A stretch of 64,000 nt of DNA from Bogoriella caseilytica (GTDB lineage: Bacteria; Actinomycetota; Actinomycetes; Actinomycetales; Actinomycetaceae), in the NCBI RefSeq assembly GCF_003752405.1, contig NZ_RKHK01000001.1, positions 496,001-560,000 on the forward strand, in the 5' to 3' direction. Position numbers and translations under genes: made by a program. Position 1 is the stretch's first letter, and each line of letters begins with the position of its first letter. Of this stretch, positions 55,117 to 63,850 are shown piece after piece. Under the pieces are notes generated by a model. It worked only from the letters and a program-made list of their open reading frames with translations. It had not been told where the DNA came from and made no database searches.

Positions 55117-56385
55117 ATGACCTCGGTGACACCGGCAAGTGGTTCCGCTCGACCCCACGGCGCACCACCGCGCCGGTCGTCAGGAGGCGGGTTCCTCGCC
55201 CTGCTCTTCACCGTGCTGGGCGCGGGCCTGCTGGCGGGAGGTGCTGGCCGGGCCACCTTCCTCGCCATCCCCGACGCCACACTTCTGGAGGCCCCCTTTG
55301 CGCTGGCCCTGATCCTCGGCGGCGCCGGGTCTCTCGGCATTGGCGCCGTGCTGGCCGCGCGCGGGCGCTCCACCTCGCCGGGCGCCGTACTGCTCGCCAT
55401 TTCGTTCTATCTCACGGTGACCTCCCTCATGGCCATGTCCGCAGCCACGCAGATGCTCGGACCGTGGTACTGGATCTCTGACCGATTCGGATTCGAGACC
55501 GTCTCGGGCCTGCGGGTCATGCTGCTGACCGGCGTTCTTCCCGCAACTGCCGCAGTACTACTCGGCGGAGCGATCGGCGCGCGGCGGTCCGCGAAGTCAG
55601 CGCGAGACGTCTCCGCATCGCCGGGGACGGCGCAGCCGGGTGGCTCGGCCACCCCCGGGCTGACCGTCAGTACCGTCGATTCCTCCCTGACCGGCCCCTC
55701 CGGCCCTTCCGGCTCGGCCGCCATTGCGGCACTACTCGGCACGGTCGCGGCCGGTGGCGGCCTCGCGTGGACGGTCATTCAGGGAACCCAGGCCATGCAA
55801 GAGCTGCAGCTGACCATCACTCCACTGCCGCAACTGGCCCTCATGCTCCCGGGCGTGGTCGTGCTGGGGATTGCGGCCTATCTGGTGCGGTGGACCCGAC
55901 TCCACCTGTGGCTGGTCAGTGTCACCCTGCTTGGCCTGACGCTCGCGGCATCGGTGATGCCGAGGGACCTCGCTCTCCTGCTCGAACCCGTCATGGGAAC
56001 CGGCAGCTACACGCTCGTGTCGCTCTTCTTGCGGCCTGGACTGCTCCTCGGCTTCGCCCTGGTGCTGGCAGGGATCGCGATCGGCTCACGCATGGAATTC
56101 ACGCGTTCCGGCAACATCCAGGTCTCCTGGTACCGGGGTGACACCACCGAGCCGTGGCTCGCCGACCAGTTCCGCTCCGGCAGGCCCGGCTCCGGCCCGG
56201 CATCCGGGTCCTCTGCCGACGGTCCGGCACCTGGCACTCCGGCGTCCGGCCAGGCGGGAGGCGCGTCGCCGTACGGGCCTCCGCCCACCGGCGAATGGCC
56301 TCCACCCACCGAGGGCCCGGCCACCGGTCCCTCGGGCAACCCCACCAACCCCTTCGGTCCGCCCGGCCCACAGCAACGCTTCTGA
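55117..56385 (+). CDS. Multi-span membrane protein of unknown function
   Basis: 422 residues with about eight hydrophobic helices (first LALLFTVLGAGLLAGGAGRATFL, last LVSLFLRPGLLLGFALVLAGIAIG). Between helices four and five lies a cytoplasmic or periplasmic Ser/Thr/Gly-rich linker. The C-terminal 75 residues are Pro/Gly/Ser-rich (SGSSADGPAPGTPASGQAGG and similar), probably disordered. I recognise no family. The gene stands alone between the HesB-like gene and the biotin transporter and is convergent with bioN. Base composition is typical of the genome. Confidence 0.7.
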   Translation: MTSVTPASGSARPHGAPPRRSSGGGFLALLFTVLGAGLLAGGAGRATFLAIPDATLLEAPFALALILGGAGSLGIGAVLAARGRSTSPGAVLLAISFYLTVTSLMAMSAATQMLGPWYWISDRFGFETVSGLRVMLLTGVLPATAAVLLGGAIGARRSAKSARDVSASPGTAQPGGSATPGLTVSTVDSSLTGPSGPSGSAAIAALLGTVAAGGGLAWTVIQGTQAMQELQLTITPLPQLALMLPGVVVLGIAAYLVRWTRLHLWLVSVTLLGLTLAASVMPRDLALLLEPVMGTGSYTLVSLFLRPGLLLGFALVLAGIAIGSRMEFTRSGNIQVSWYRGDTTEPWLADQFRSGRPGSGPASGSSADGPAPGTPASGQAGGASPYGPPPTGEWPPPTEGPATGPSGNPTNPFGPPGPQQRF

Positions 56386-56407
56386 GCCGCGCAGCGAGGC
56401 GCGCGGC
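56386..56407. terminator. Hairpin between convergent genes
   Basis: GCCGCGC and GCGCGGC pair around an AGCGAGGC loop directly after the membrane protein stop, in the 56-bp gap to the convergent bioN stop. Confidence 0.45.
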
Positions 56408-56441
56408 CGAGCGGCATCGCACGGCGCGGGACCGCGTCGTC

Positions 56442-57026
56442 CTAGTCGGTGAGGCCGCGAGCGTGGAGCGCCTCTCCCGTGGCGCGGGCGCCGGCCACGG
56501 TGCGCAACACCAGCGGAGTGAGATAGGCACGCGGCTGCCGGTGCAGGCCACGAGCGAGGGCCGCATCGCGGGTCTGAGCGGCCAGTTCCATGGTGGCGGG
56601 AACCGCCCGGATCACCAGCGAGAACGCGAGCGCCACGCGCTCAGGGTCAGCACCCCAGCGGCGGAAGGGGCGCACCAGCCAGACCACCACATCCACGATC
56701 GCGTCCATCGGCGTGGTGGCGGTGACGAGGTTCGCTGCGAGCACCACGGCGAGGAGCCCTCCGGCCACCACCACGGCGCGCTCCAGGTCGTGCTGCCAGG
56801 CCTGCACTCCGAAAACCAGCAGCGCGATGATCGCGAAACCGCGCAGTACCCGCCAGGTTTCAGCGCACCCGGGGCCGGCCCACAGGCTCGCGGCCAGCAC
56901 CGCCACCAGCAGACCCGCGGTGACCACCACATGCGCGACCAGCACCGTGAGCAGGGCGAAGACCAGGAGCCCGGCGAGCTTCACTCCGGCCGGAAGGCGA
57001 TGCAGCAGTCTCACCCTCCTCCTCAC
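56442..57026 (-). CDS. bioN: Energy-coupling factor transmembrane protein EcfT (BioN)
   Basis: 194 residues, EcfT/CbiQ family: RLLHRLPAGVKLAGLLVFALLTVLV at the start, several helices, and the coupling motif ALARGLHRQPRAYLTPLVLRTVAGARATGEALHARGL with the A-R-G pattern that contacts the ATPase. It couples ATP hydrolysis to the BioY substrate unit. GTG 57026 overlaps the ATPase stop by 4 bp (GTGA), with GGGAG 5 nt upstream; a second GTG five codons later is possible. Last gene of bioY-bioM-bioN. Confidence 0.9.
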   Translation of the reverse strand: MRRRVRLLHRLPAGVKLAGLLVFALLTVLVAHVVVTAGLLVAVLAASLWAGPGCAETWRVLRGFAIIALLVFGVQAWQHDLERAVVVAGGLLAVVLAANLVTATTPMDAIVDVVVWLVRPFRRWGADPERVALAFSLVIRAVPATMELAAQTRDAALARGLHRQPRAYLTPLVLRTVAGARATGEALHARGLTD

Positions 57027-57700
57027 GCCAGCTCCCGGTACCGCGCAATGACCTCGGCCGGGCGACCATCGGCCTCGATGCGGCCGTTCTCCACCAGCAG
57101 CAGGCGCTCGCATCGCGCCGCGAGCTCAAGGTCGTGAGTGACCAGGACCAGTTGCTGCTCCAGGCCCCAGAGCAGGTCGGCCACGCGGCGGGTGTTGCGC
57201 AGGTCGAGCAGGGTGGTGGGTTCGTCGGCCACCACGATGCTCGGTTCGGCGGCCAACACCGCGGCGAGGGCGAGGAGCTGGCGCTGCCCGCCGGAGAGAG
57301 TGTGCACGGAGCGGTCGGCCAGTTCCGCGAGGCCAAAGCGCCCGAGCACCTCGAGGGCAGCCCGGTGGCGTTCCGCACGGCGCTTGTGCCGGCGGCGCAG
57401 CGAGAGGGCCACATCCTCCACCGCCGTCGGCATGACGAGCTGGCTCGCCGGATCGGTGAAGACGAAGCCCACCTGCTGGCGCACCACCGAACCGCGCTGC
57501 CGGGTGTCCAGACCGCGCACGCGCACCGCGCCGGTACTGGGCTCGACCAGTCCGTTGATCAGACGTGCCAGGGTGGATTTCCCGGAGCCATTGGCCCCGA
57601 TGACGCCGACGCGCGCCTCGGTCAACGTCACGGTCAGCGGTTCAAGGATGACCGTGGCCTCCTCCCCCGCCGTGACGCCGGCCGCGTCGAACTCGATCAT
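57023..57700 (-). CDS. bioM: Biotin transporter ATPase (BioM/EcfA)
   Basis: 225 residues: Walker A GANGSGKSTLARLINGL near 35, Q-loop VGFVFTDPASQLVMPTAVEDVALSL near 78 (the D-P-x-x-Q sequence is typical of EcfA), signature LSGGQRQLLALAAVLA near 136, Walker B IVVADEPTTLLD near 158 and switch His in LVTHDLELA. It powers an ECF importer. It overlaps bioY by 4 bp upstream and bioN by 4 bp downstream, so all three are coupled. Confidence 0.94.
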   Translation of the reverse strand: MIEFDAAGVTAGEEATVILEPLTVTLTEARVGVIGANGSGKSTLARLINGLVEPSTGAVRVRGLDTRQRGSVVRQQVGFVFTDPASQLVMPTAVEDVALSLRRRHKRRAERHRAALEVLGRFGLAELADRSVHTLSGGQRQLLALAAVLAAEPSIVVADEPTTLLDLRNTRRVADLLWGLEQQLVLVTHDLELAARCERLLLVENGRIEADGRPAEVIARYRELA

Positions 57701-58362
57701 CGACGCGAGGGAAGCAGATCCGGGAAGGCTCGGTGCACGGCCGTGGCCACGAGGGCCATCAAGAGGTTCTTCACCACGTCTCCCGGCCAGAACACCAGGT
57801 CAGTGAGCAGCGCGGCCTGGGCACTGAGGTCGGCTCGCCACATCAGCCCGAGGATGCCCAGCGGGTGAGTCACGGTGAAGGAGCCGGCGAGACCAGCGAG
57901 CAGGATCAGCGGGACCGAGGTGGCGAGGCGCCGTCGCGGGAGTCGCTGCACCAGGAAACCGGTGATGGCCGCGGCGAGGGGGAAGGAGATCAGGTATCCC
58001 GCGGTCGGCCCGGCGAAGGGTGCCAGGCCGGCCGATCCCCCGGCGAAGACGGGGAATCCGGCCGCGCCCACGGCCAGGTAGAGCAGCACCGCCAGGAAAC
58101 CGCGGCGTGCTCCGAGCACAGCCCCGGCGAGGAGCACGCCGAAGGTCTGGAAGGTGATCGGCACCAGGCCACCACCCAGGTAGAGGGCCGGAAGCAAGGA
58201 GCAGGCGGCGATCAGCGCGGCGAAAGCGGCAATCAGCGCCAGATCGGTGCTGGCCTGCCGCGCGCTGACGGATCTGCGCCGACGTGCCGGGGCGGTCTGC
58301 TCGTTGTCAGGCGCCGGCATTTCGTGCTCGGCGGGCAGCCGTACTTCAGGTTCTCTCGTCAC
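57697..58362 (-). CDS. bioY: Biotin transporter substrate-binding subunit BioY
   Basis: 221 residues with six hydrophobic helices. The first 40 residues are Glu/Pro/Arg-rich and cytoplasmic; ALYLGGGLVPITFQTFGVLLAGAVLGARRGFLAVLLYLAVGAAGFPVFAGGSAGLAPFAGPTAGYLISFPLAA is the biotin-binding signature region of BioY. It binds biotin from outside. GTG 58362 is chosen because a perfect GGAGGTGA Shine-Dalgarno (58370-58377) precedes it by 7 nt. That site overlaps the stop region of pepC, so the genes may be co-transcribed. Supplies biotin to BirA and the carboxylase. Confidence 0.95.
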   Translation of the reverse strand: MTREPEVRLPAEHEMPAPDNEQTAPARRRRSVSARQASTDLALIAAFAALIAACSLLPALYLGGGLVPITFQTFGVLLAGAVLGARRGFLAVLLYLAVGAAGFPVFAGGSAGLAPFAGPTAGYLISFPLAAAITGFLVQRLPRRRLATSVPLILLAGLAGSFTVTHPLGILGLMWRADLSAQAALLTDLVFWPGDVVKNLLMALVATAVHRAFPDLLPSRR

Positions 58363-58369
58363 GTCCGGT

Positions 58370-59731
58370 TCACCTCCCGCGCGCCAGAGCACCCATCGGG
58401 TCCCAGGCAGGGAGGGTGATGGGCTGCTCGTTCAGGCGCTGCTGGAGTTCCTCGGGCAGGCGTGAGCGGTGCACGGCCACCTCGAAGACGTGCTCGCCGA
58501 ACCAGGAGTCATTCATGGTCCAGAAACCCTTGTCGGCCTTGTCGGTGCCCCAGGAGTTCTCCACGCGCCAGCGCCGCGGGACGCCGTCGTGCAGGTCCAC
58601 GCCGGTGAACACCATGGCGTGGGTCATCAAGGACTCGTGGTGGAGGAGCCGCTCCGCCTTGGTGAGGCTGAAGTCGACGTCGTAGACCGAGCCGTAGTCG
58701 TAGAGCGCGGCATCCCAGTACCCCAGGGCGCGCTGGGCCTGCTTGCCGGTGTCACATCCGAACCAGACCGGCTCGCCGTCCTGGATGGAGGCAGCGGTGA
58801 GGGAACGGATGAGATCGATGTCCACATTGAGGTAGGTGACCGGTGGCGCGTCGGCGACGTTACCGAGGAACTCCACGGTGAAGGTCCGGCCCTGGGGCGA
58901 GCTCTCGCGCGGATCGTGCACGAGGCAGACGTAGTCCTCGAGGTCGGCACCCAGGTACTTCTCCGCGAACTCCACCGGGGTAAGTTGCCCGTCGCGGTGG
59001 AAGGTGCCGTCGGCGTCGTTCCACTGCCACAGGAAGGACTCCGGCGGGGTGCCCAGGTGGATGGCCAGCACCCGGTAGACCGCGGCCATCACCTGATCCT
59101 TGCGTTCGGCGATCTCGTCGTCCCCCACGCCGGCTGTGTGTAGGGCACGCAGGTCACGCGTACCTTGGCGCAGCACCGTCCGCAGCGCCCGGTTCATCTG
59201 CCCGGTGTTCGAGGAGGACTCGGTCTCCGGCATGGCAGCCTTGGGCACCACGCCGTACTTGCGGACCAGGGCCACGAACATGTTCCACTGCCCGCCGTCG
59301 TCAATGGGGTTGGCGAGGAGATGGGCCACGGTGCGATCGTCGACGTCGCGGTCGGCGGTGGCGAGCATGGCCTCGAGGAAGTAGTTGGCGCGCTCGAGCT
59401 TGTCCCAGAAGTGCAGCCAGGTCTGGGAGAACTCGAAGTTCTTCACGTTCATCCGTGCGGCCGCGTTGCTGCGGAGCACGTTGAGGCCGGCGAAGAGCCA
59501 GCAGCGCCCGGAGCGCTTCTGGTTGGTGGCCTCGTGTTTGTCCAGCACGTGTGACATCGAGTGATCGATGCTCATGACCACGTCCCGATCGAGGGCGATC
59601 TCGTCCACGGAGTTCTTCGTGACGGCGTTCTGCGCCACCTTGAGACGCACGTCGGAGGCAAAGGCCGCGCGATAGCGGGCGATGTCGCTCGGAGCCACGG
59701 CGCGCGCGAGTGCTGTGTCGTTGGAGGTCAT
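58370..59731 (-). CDS. pepC: C1-family aminopeptidase (PepC/bleomycin hydrolase type)
   Basis: 453 residues, C1B cysteine peptidase. The active-site Cys is in NQKRSGRCWLFAGLNVLR near 70, the His in ESLMTHAMVFTGV near 380 and the Asn in RVENSWGTDKADKGFW near 405; IDDGGQWNMFVALVRKYGVVPKAAMPET near 145 and FWGKLER-type sequence near 115 are family blocks. Homologues form hexamers with the active sites inside and trim peptides in the cytosol. The start ATG at 59731 is chosen because GAGAAT ends 6 nt upstream and the family N-terminus is near. It precedes bioY on the same strand, a link of unclear meaning. Confidence 0.94.
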   Translation of the reverse strand: MTSNDTALARAVAPSDIARYRAAFASDVRLKVAQNAVTKNSVDEIALDRDVVMSIDHSMSHVLDKHEATNQKRSGRCWLFAGLNVLRSNAAARMNVKNFEFSQTWLHFWDKLERANYFLEAMLATADRDVDDRTVAHLLANPIDDGGQWNMFVALVRKYGVVPKAAMPETESSSNTGQMNRALRTVLRQGTRDLRALHTAGVGDDEIAERKDQVMAAVYRVLAIHLGTPPESFLWQWNDADGTFHRDGQLTPVEFAEKYLGADLEDYVCLVHDPRESSPQGRTFTVEFLGNVADAPPVTYLNVDIDLIRSLTAASIQDGEPVWFGCDTGKQAQRALGYWDAALYDYGSVYDVDFSLTKAERLLHHESLMTHAMVFTGVDLHDGVPRRWRVENSWGTDKADKGFWTMNDSWFGEHVFEVAVHRSRLPEELQQRLNEQPITLPAWDPMGALARGR

Positions 59732-59818
59732 CGCCCCATTCTCACCCAGGTTCCACAGCACACCTGCACCTGGTCAGGGCATACCCCCTTGAGCGCGATG
59801 GTGGTAGATATAAGCGCT

Positions 59819-60706
59819 ATGACTACCACCCCGCCTCCCGGTTGGTACCCCGATCCTGAGCGCCCAGGCGCCTCTCGCTGGTGGGACGGCTCGGCATGGG
59901 GCGCTCCCCAGGCACCCGGTGTGCCCTCCGGTGCGGAGCCCAGCGCTGCCTCCGCCGATCACGGTGGCTACGGCAACCCCCAGGGCGCCTTCGGTGCCGA
60001 GCAGCCTGGTGACAGCAACCCCCAGGGCGCGTACGGGTACCAGCAGAGCGGGTATGAGGCGAGCTCGGGGGCGTATGGGGCGCAGCAGAACCCCTACGGA
60101 CCTACGACGACCCAGCAGAGCCCCGCCTGGGGGTCCGAGCAGCAGAAGAGCAGCAACGCCGTGGCCTTCATCGTCATCGGCATCGTGGCTGTCCTTCTGA
60201 TCGGGGCGCTCATCTGGCTCGTCGTCGCGCTGCGAAGCTGGAGCGGCGACTGGATTCCCGACCAAGCCGGGCCGCCACCGACCGAGGTCACGTCTGAGCC
60301 TGACGAGGACGACGTCTGGGATGACGACGAGGACGACAGCTGGGACGAAGACGACATCGAGGACGACGCGGAGACTCCCGGAACCTCCGCGCCTGGTGAC
60401 CCGGGTTCCGGAGAGGTCATCGACACGACCTCGATCACGGTGGCCGAGGGGGACAACGAGACCGCGGAGTACGCCTTCACCATCGACGACGCTGGGTTCT
60501 ACGCCATCCACGTCAACAACACCAACGGTGCGGACCCCCGCGCCGAGCTCCTGGGGCCGAACGGCTTTGCTGTGATGGATGATGACGGCGGCGATGGCTT
60601 CGACTCCCTGATCGTCGAGGACCTCGAAGCCGGGGACTACACGCTCGTGGTCGACGAGTACTGGGGCTACGAACTCGAGGCTGAGGTCATCATCGAGCGT
60701 CTCTGA
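59819..60706 (+). CDS. DUF2510 domain membrane protein with a pre-peptidase-like C-terminal domain
   Basis: 295 residues. DUF2510 at the N-terminus (PPPGWYPDPERPGASRWWDGSAWG) is followed by a Gly/Gln/Tyr/Asn-rich repeat region (YGNPQGAFG, YGYQQSGYE, YGAQQNPYG) to about residue 115, one transmembrane helix (about 120-142), an acidic linker (DEDDVWDDDEDDSWDEDD) and a beta-sandwich of about 90 residues (TSITVAEGDNETAEYAFTIDDAGFYAIHV) resembling a bacterial pre-peptidase C-terminal domain. Topology suggests a cytoplasmic N-terminus and an outward C-terminal domain. Function unknown. ATG 59819 is taken as the start since DUF2510 begins there. Divergent from pepC. Confidence 0.75.
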   Translation: MTTTPPPGWYPDPERPGASRWWDGSAWGAPQAPGVPSGAEPSAASADHGGYGNPQGAFGAEQPGDSNPQGAYGYQQSGYEASSGAYGAQQNPYGPTTTQQSPAWGSEQQKSSNAVAFIVIGIVAVLLIGALIWLVVALRSWSGDWIPDQAGPPPTEVTSEPDEDDVWDDDEDDSWDEDDIEDDAETPGTSAPGDPGSGEVIDTTSITVAEGDNETAEYAFTIDDAGFYAIHVNNTNGADPRAELLGPNGFAVMDDDGGDGFDSLIVEDLEAGDYTLVVDEYWGYELEAEVIIERL

Positions 60707-60723
60707 CCTCAGTCTCTCGGACC

Positions 60724-61185
60724 TCAGTCGAGGCAGAACTCGTTGCCTTCCGGATCGGCCATCACGATGAAGCCGATGCTCAGCGGCGGCTCCGGATCGA
60801 AGCGCTGACGGCGTGTGGCGCCGAGAGCGACCAGGCGCGCGCACTCTGCTTCCAAAGCGGCCATACGCTCCTCGCCATGCAAGCCGACGGCGGTCCGCAC
60901 ATCCAGGTGGAGCCGGTTCTTGGCCGTCTTGGGTTCGGGGACCTGCTGGAAGAAGATCCGGGGCCCGGCGCCCTCGGGGTCTTCCAGGGCACAGGAGGAG
61001 TTGCGCTGCTCCTCGGGCACCCCGGCGCGCTCGAGGAACTCCTGCCAGGCCGCCAGCACGTCGGCGTCCTCGGGGAGGTCGGTGCCGGGCGGGTGCGGGA
61101 AGACGTAGCCGAGCACCTCGCGCCAGAACGTAGCCAGGGCTTGTGGGTCAGCGGCGTCGAAGGTGATCTGCACGGTGGCGCTCAT
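60724..61185 (-). CDS. VOC family (glyoxalase-like) protein
   Basis: 153 residues of the vicinal oxygen chelate superfamily, single-domain form: VQITFDAADPQALATFWREVLGY at the start, PRIFFQQVPEPKTAKNRLHLDV near 75 and the C-terminal IGFIVMADPEGNEFCLD. Metal ligands (His in RLHLDV and Glu in GNEFC) are kept, but the substrate is unknown; such proteins often give antibiotic or aldehyde resistance. ATG 61185 has AAAGG 6 nt upstream and overlaps the DinB stop by 4 bp, so the two are co-translated. Confidence 0.9.
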   Translation of the reverse strand: MSATVQITFDAADPQALATFWREVLGYVFPHPPGTDLPEDADVLAAWQEFLERAGVPEEQRNSSCALEDPEGAGPRIFFQQVPEPKTAKNRLHLDVRTAVGLHGEERMAALEAECARLVALGATRRQRFDPEPPLSIGFIVMADPEGNEFCLD

Positions 61186-61742
61186 GGACGGCCTTTCTGG
61201 GCGTGCAGGTCTCGCAGGAGCGAGACCTCGGCGAGGTGATGGATCAGTTCACGGTGGATGTGCAGGATGAGCGCGGCCATGGAGTGCTCCTCGAAGCCGT
61301 CCTCGCCGCACGGCCTGCTGAGGCCGGCCTCGCCCAGAGCGGCGACGCCGTCGACCCAGATGCGGTACTCGGCGTCGAGTTGGGCGAGGGCTTCCTCTGC
61401 GGTGGCTGCGTACTCGAAGGATTGGTAGTCCGTGGTGGCCCGGCCGAAGTGCGTGGCATTGCGCATGGCCAGGATACCGACGATGACGTGGGCCAGGCGC
61501 CACGAGATGGTGGTGACCGGCGGCGGCTCCGGAGGCGGGAAGGCGAAGTCGATGGTCATGGCGCCCGCACCGCCTTGGACCGGCGCGGTCGAGGTGCCGC
61601 GGGGGCGCACGTTCCACGCACCGGGTACCGGTTCCCAGAAGTACTCCTCGTCGCTCAGCCCGTCCAGGCGGGGGCGCACCTGATTGCTCCAGTGCCACTC
61701 GATCTGGTCGCGCAGGATCTCGTTCCAGTGCATGTCGCTCAT
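61182..61742 (-). CDS. DinB family protein
   Basis: 186 residues, four-helix DinB/DUF664-like fold: WNEILRDQIEWHWSNQVRPRLDGLSDEEYFWEPVPGAWNVRP at the start (His near 16), SWRLAHVIVGILAMRNATHF near 82 and ALILHIHRELIHHLAEVSLLRDL near 155, giving three His for a metal site. Members include thiol-dependent transferases using mycothiol or bacillithiol, which fits an mshB-containing organism, but the substrate is unknown. ATG 61742 preferred; two other Met codons lie within seven residues. Same transcript as the VOC gene. Confidence 0.87.
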   Translation of the reverse strand: MSDMHWNEILRDQIEWHWSNQVRPRLDGLSDEEYFWEPVPGAWNVRPRGTSTAPVQGGAGAMTIDFAFPPPEPPPVTTISWRLAHVIVGILAMRNATHFGRATTDYQSFEYAATAEEALAQLDAEYRIWVDGVAALGEAGLSRPCGEDGFEEHSMAALILHIHRELIHHLAEVSLLRDLHAQKGRP

Positions 61743-61798
61743 GGAGCACACTCTGGCGTAGATCCCGGACAGATGCGTTCCGCGATTGCCATGGGCGA

Positions 61799-63838
61799 TC
61801 AGATTCGTGCTGCCAGCTCCGTGGCCTGCTTGATCGCCCGCTTCGCATCCAGCTCAGCGGCGAGATCGGCGCCGCCGACGACATGGACCGGGACGTCGAG
61901 GGAGGCAAGCGGTTCGACGAGCTCAGTGACCGACTCCTGCCCGGCGCACAGCACCACGGTGTCCACGGCGAGCAGGAGCGGCTCGCGTGCCTGCCCATCG
62001 GGGCCGGGCACGGTCAGGTGCAGGCCCTCACCGTCGATCCGGACGTATTCGGCGCCTCCGATCATGTTGACCTCGGCGTCGCGCAGCTCTGCGCGGTGCA
62101 CCCATCCGGTGGTCTTGCCCAGCCCCTTGCCGTGGCTGGTGGTCTTGCGCTGCACGAGGTGGATCTCCCGCGCCGGCGGCGGCTGGCTCCGCTCTCCCAA
62201 GCCGGCGCGCCGCTCCCAAGGCCCCACCACGCCCCAGCGATCCCGCCACTGCTGCGCGGACTCGTGCGGCTCGTGCAGCAAGGCCCGGCACACATCGAAG
62301 CCGATCCCGCCGGCGCCGATCACCGCGACCTTCGCGCCGACCTGCTCCGGGTGGGTGATCGCCTCGGGGTAGGCCATCACGCTGGGGTGGTCGACCCCGG
62401 GGATCGCGGGACGTCGGGGGGTGACCCCGGTGGCGAGGACGATCTCGTCGAAGTCCGTGAGCTGGGAGGGACCGGGGCGGGTGGAGAAGTGAGTCGCGAC
62501 GCCACGCACACCGAGCATGTGGGCGTAGTAGGCGATCGCCTCGCTGAACTCCTCCTTGCCGGGGATCTGGGCGGCAAGCCGGAACTGCCCGCCCAGGTGC
62601 GCGCTCGCCTCGAAGAGCTCGACCTGGTGCCCACGCCCCGCCAGCTCGACGGCGGCCGCGAGCCCCGCCGGGCCGGCGCCGATGACGGCGACCTTCTTGG
62701 CGCGCCGGGTGGGGCTGAGTACCAGCTCGGTCTCGTGCGCGGAACGCGGGTTGAGAAGGCATGTGGCGCGCTGGTTGGCGAAGGTGTGGTCCAGGCACGC
62801 CTGGTTGCAGGCGATGCACGGGATGATCTCCTGTGTGCGCCCCTCCTCGGCCTTGCGCACCCACTCCGGGTCAGCGAGCAGCGGGCGGGCCATCGAGACC
62901 AGATCCGCCTCGCCGGCTTCCAGGATCTGCTCGGCGGTCTCGGGGCGGTTGATCCGGTTCGAGGCGATCACCGGAATGCCGACCTCGGCCTTCAGGCGCG
63001 CGCTCACGAAGCTGAAGGCGGCGCGGGGCACCGAGGTCACGACCGTCGGGATCCGCGACTCGTGCCAGCCGATCCCCGTGTTGAACAGCGTCACGCCCGC
63101 CTCGGTCAGCCCCTGCGCGAGCTCGAGGGTCTCCGCCCAATCCTGCCCATCAGGAACCAGGTCGAGCATGCTCATCCGGTACTGCACGATCACGTCATCG
63201 CCGACGAGCTCACGGGTGCGCCGCACGATCTCCAGCGGGAAGCGCATCCGCGCGCTGGCCGAGCCGCCCCAGGAGTCCGTGCGGTCGTTGGTGCGAGCGC
63301 TGAGCATCTGGTTGATCAGGTACCCCTCGGAACCCATGATCTCGACGCCGTCATAGCCCGCCTGCACGGCGAGCTGGGCCGAGCGGGCGAAGTCGTTGAT
63401 GGTCGCCTCGACCTGCCGGCTGGAGAGCGCTGCGGGCGCGAAGGGGGTGATGGGCGACTTCCGCCGCGAGGCGCCCTGGGCGAAGGGGTGGTAGGCGTAG
63501 CGCCCGGCGTGCAGCAGCTGCAACAGGATCTTTGAGTCGTGCTCGTGGACGGCGTCGGTGACCGTGCGATGCCTGCGCGCCTGTGCGGAGCGGACCATGC
63601 TGGAACCGAAGGGCAGCAGCCAGCCCCGCCACGAGGGGGCGTATCCCCCGGTGACGATGAGGCCGACGCCGCCGCGGGCGCGCTCGGCGAAGTACGCGGC
63701 GAGTTTGTCGATGTCCCGCCCGCGGTCCTCGAGCTTGGTGTGCATCGACCCCATCACCACGCGGTTGCGCAGGGTGACCGGGCCCAGGTCGAGCGGCGTG
63801 AAGAGGTGCGGGTAGTCCCTGGGCGCCGTCGCGGTCAT
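61799..63838 (-). CDS. fadH: NADPH-dependent 2,4-dienoyl-CoA reductase-like flavoprotein
   Basis: 679 residues. The N-terminal Old Yellow Enzyme barrel (about 1-340) shows LFTPLDLGPVTLRNRVVMGSMHTKLED, LQLLHAGRYAYHPF near 92 and GYDGVEIMGSEGYLINQML near 170. The Fe-S loop CIACNQACLDHTFANQRATC (C-x2-C-x3-C-x11-C) follows at about 340-360. The C-terminal part holds FAD- and NAD-binding domains (KVAVIGAGPAGLAAAVELAGRGHQVELFE; KVAVIGAGGIGFDVCRAL). FadH reduces 2,4-dienoyl-CoA in unsaturated fatty acid oxidation; other members reduce different enoates or enones, so the substrate is not certain. ATG 63838 follows TACCCT by 6 nt. Confidence 0.92.
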   Translation of the reverse strand: MTATAPRDYPHLFTPLDLGPVTLRNRVVMGSMHTKLEDRGRDIDKLAAYFAERARGGVGLIVTGGYAPSWRGWLLPFGSSMVRSAQARRHRTVTDAVHEHDSKILLQLLHAGRYAYHPFAQGASRRKSPITPFAPAALSSRQVEATINDFARSAQLAVQAGYDGVEIMGSEGYLINQMLSARTNDRTDSWGGSASARMRFPLEIVRRTRELVGDDVIVQYRMSMLDLVPDGQDWAETLELAQGLTEAGVTLFNTGIGWHESRIPTVVTSVPRAAFSFVSARLKAEVGIPVIASNRINRPETAEQILEAGEADLVSMARPLLADPEWVRKAEEGRTQEIIPCIACNQACLDHTFANQRATCLLNPRSAHETELVLSPTRRAKKVAVIGAGPAGLAAAVELAGRGHQVELFEASAHLGGQFRLAAQIPGKEEFSEAIAYYAHMLGVRGVATHFSTRPGPSQLTDFDEIVLATGVTPRRPAIPGVDHPSVMAYPEAITHPEQVGAKVAVIGAGGIGFDVCRALLHEPHESAQQWRDRWGVVGPWERRAGLGERSQPPPAREIHLVQRKTTSHGKGLGKTTGWVHRAELRDAEVNMIGGAEYVRIDGEGLHLTVPGPDGQAREPLLLAVDTVVLCAGQESVTELVEPLASLDVPVHVVGGADLAAELDAKRAIKQATELAARI

Positions 63839-63844
63839 CCCGTC

Positions 63845-63850
63845 AGGGTA
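63845..63850 (-). promoter_or_regulatory. -10 element for leaderless fadH
   Basis: TACCCT on the minus strand ends 6 nt before the ATG at 63838. Confidence 0.5.
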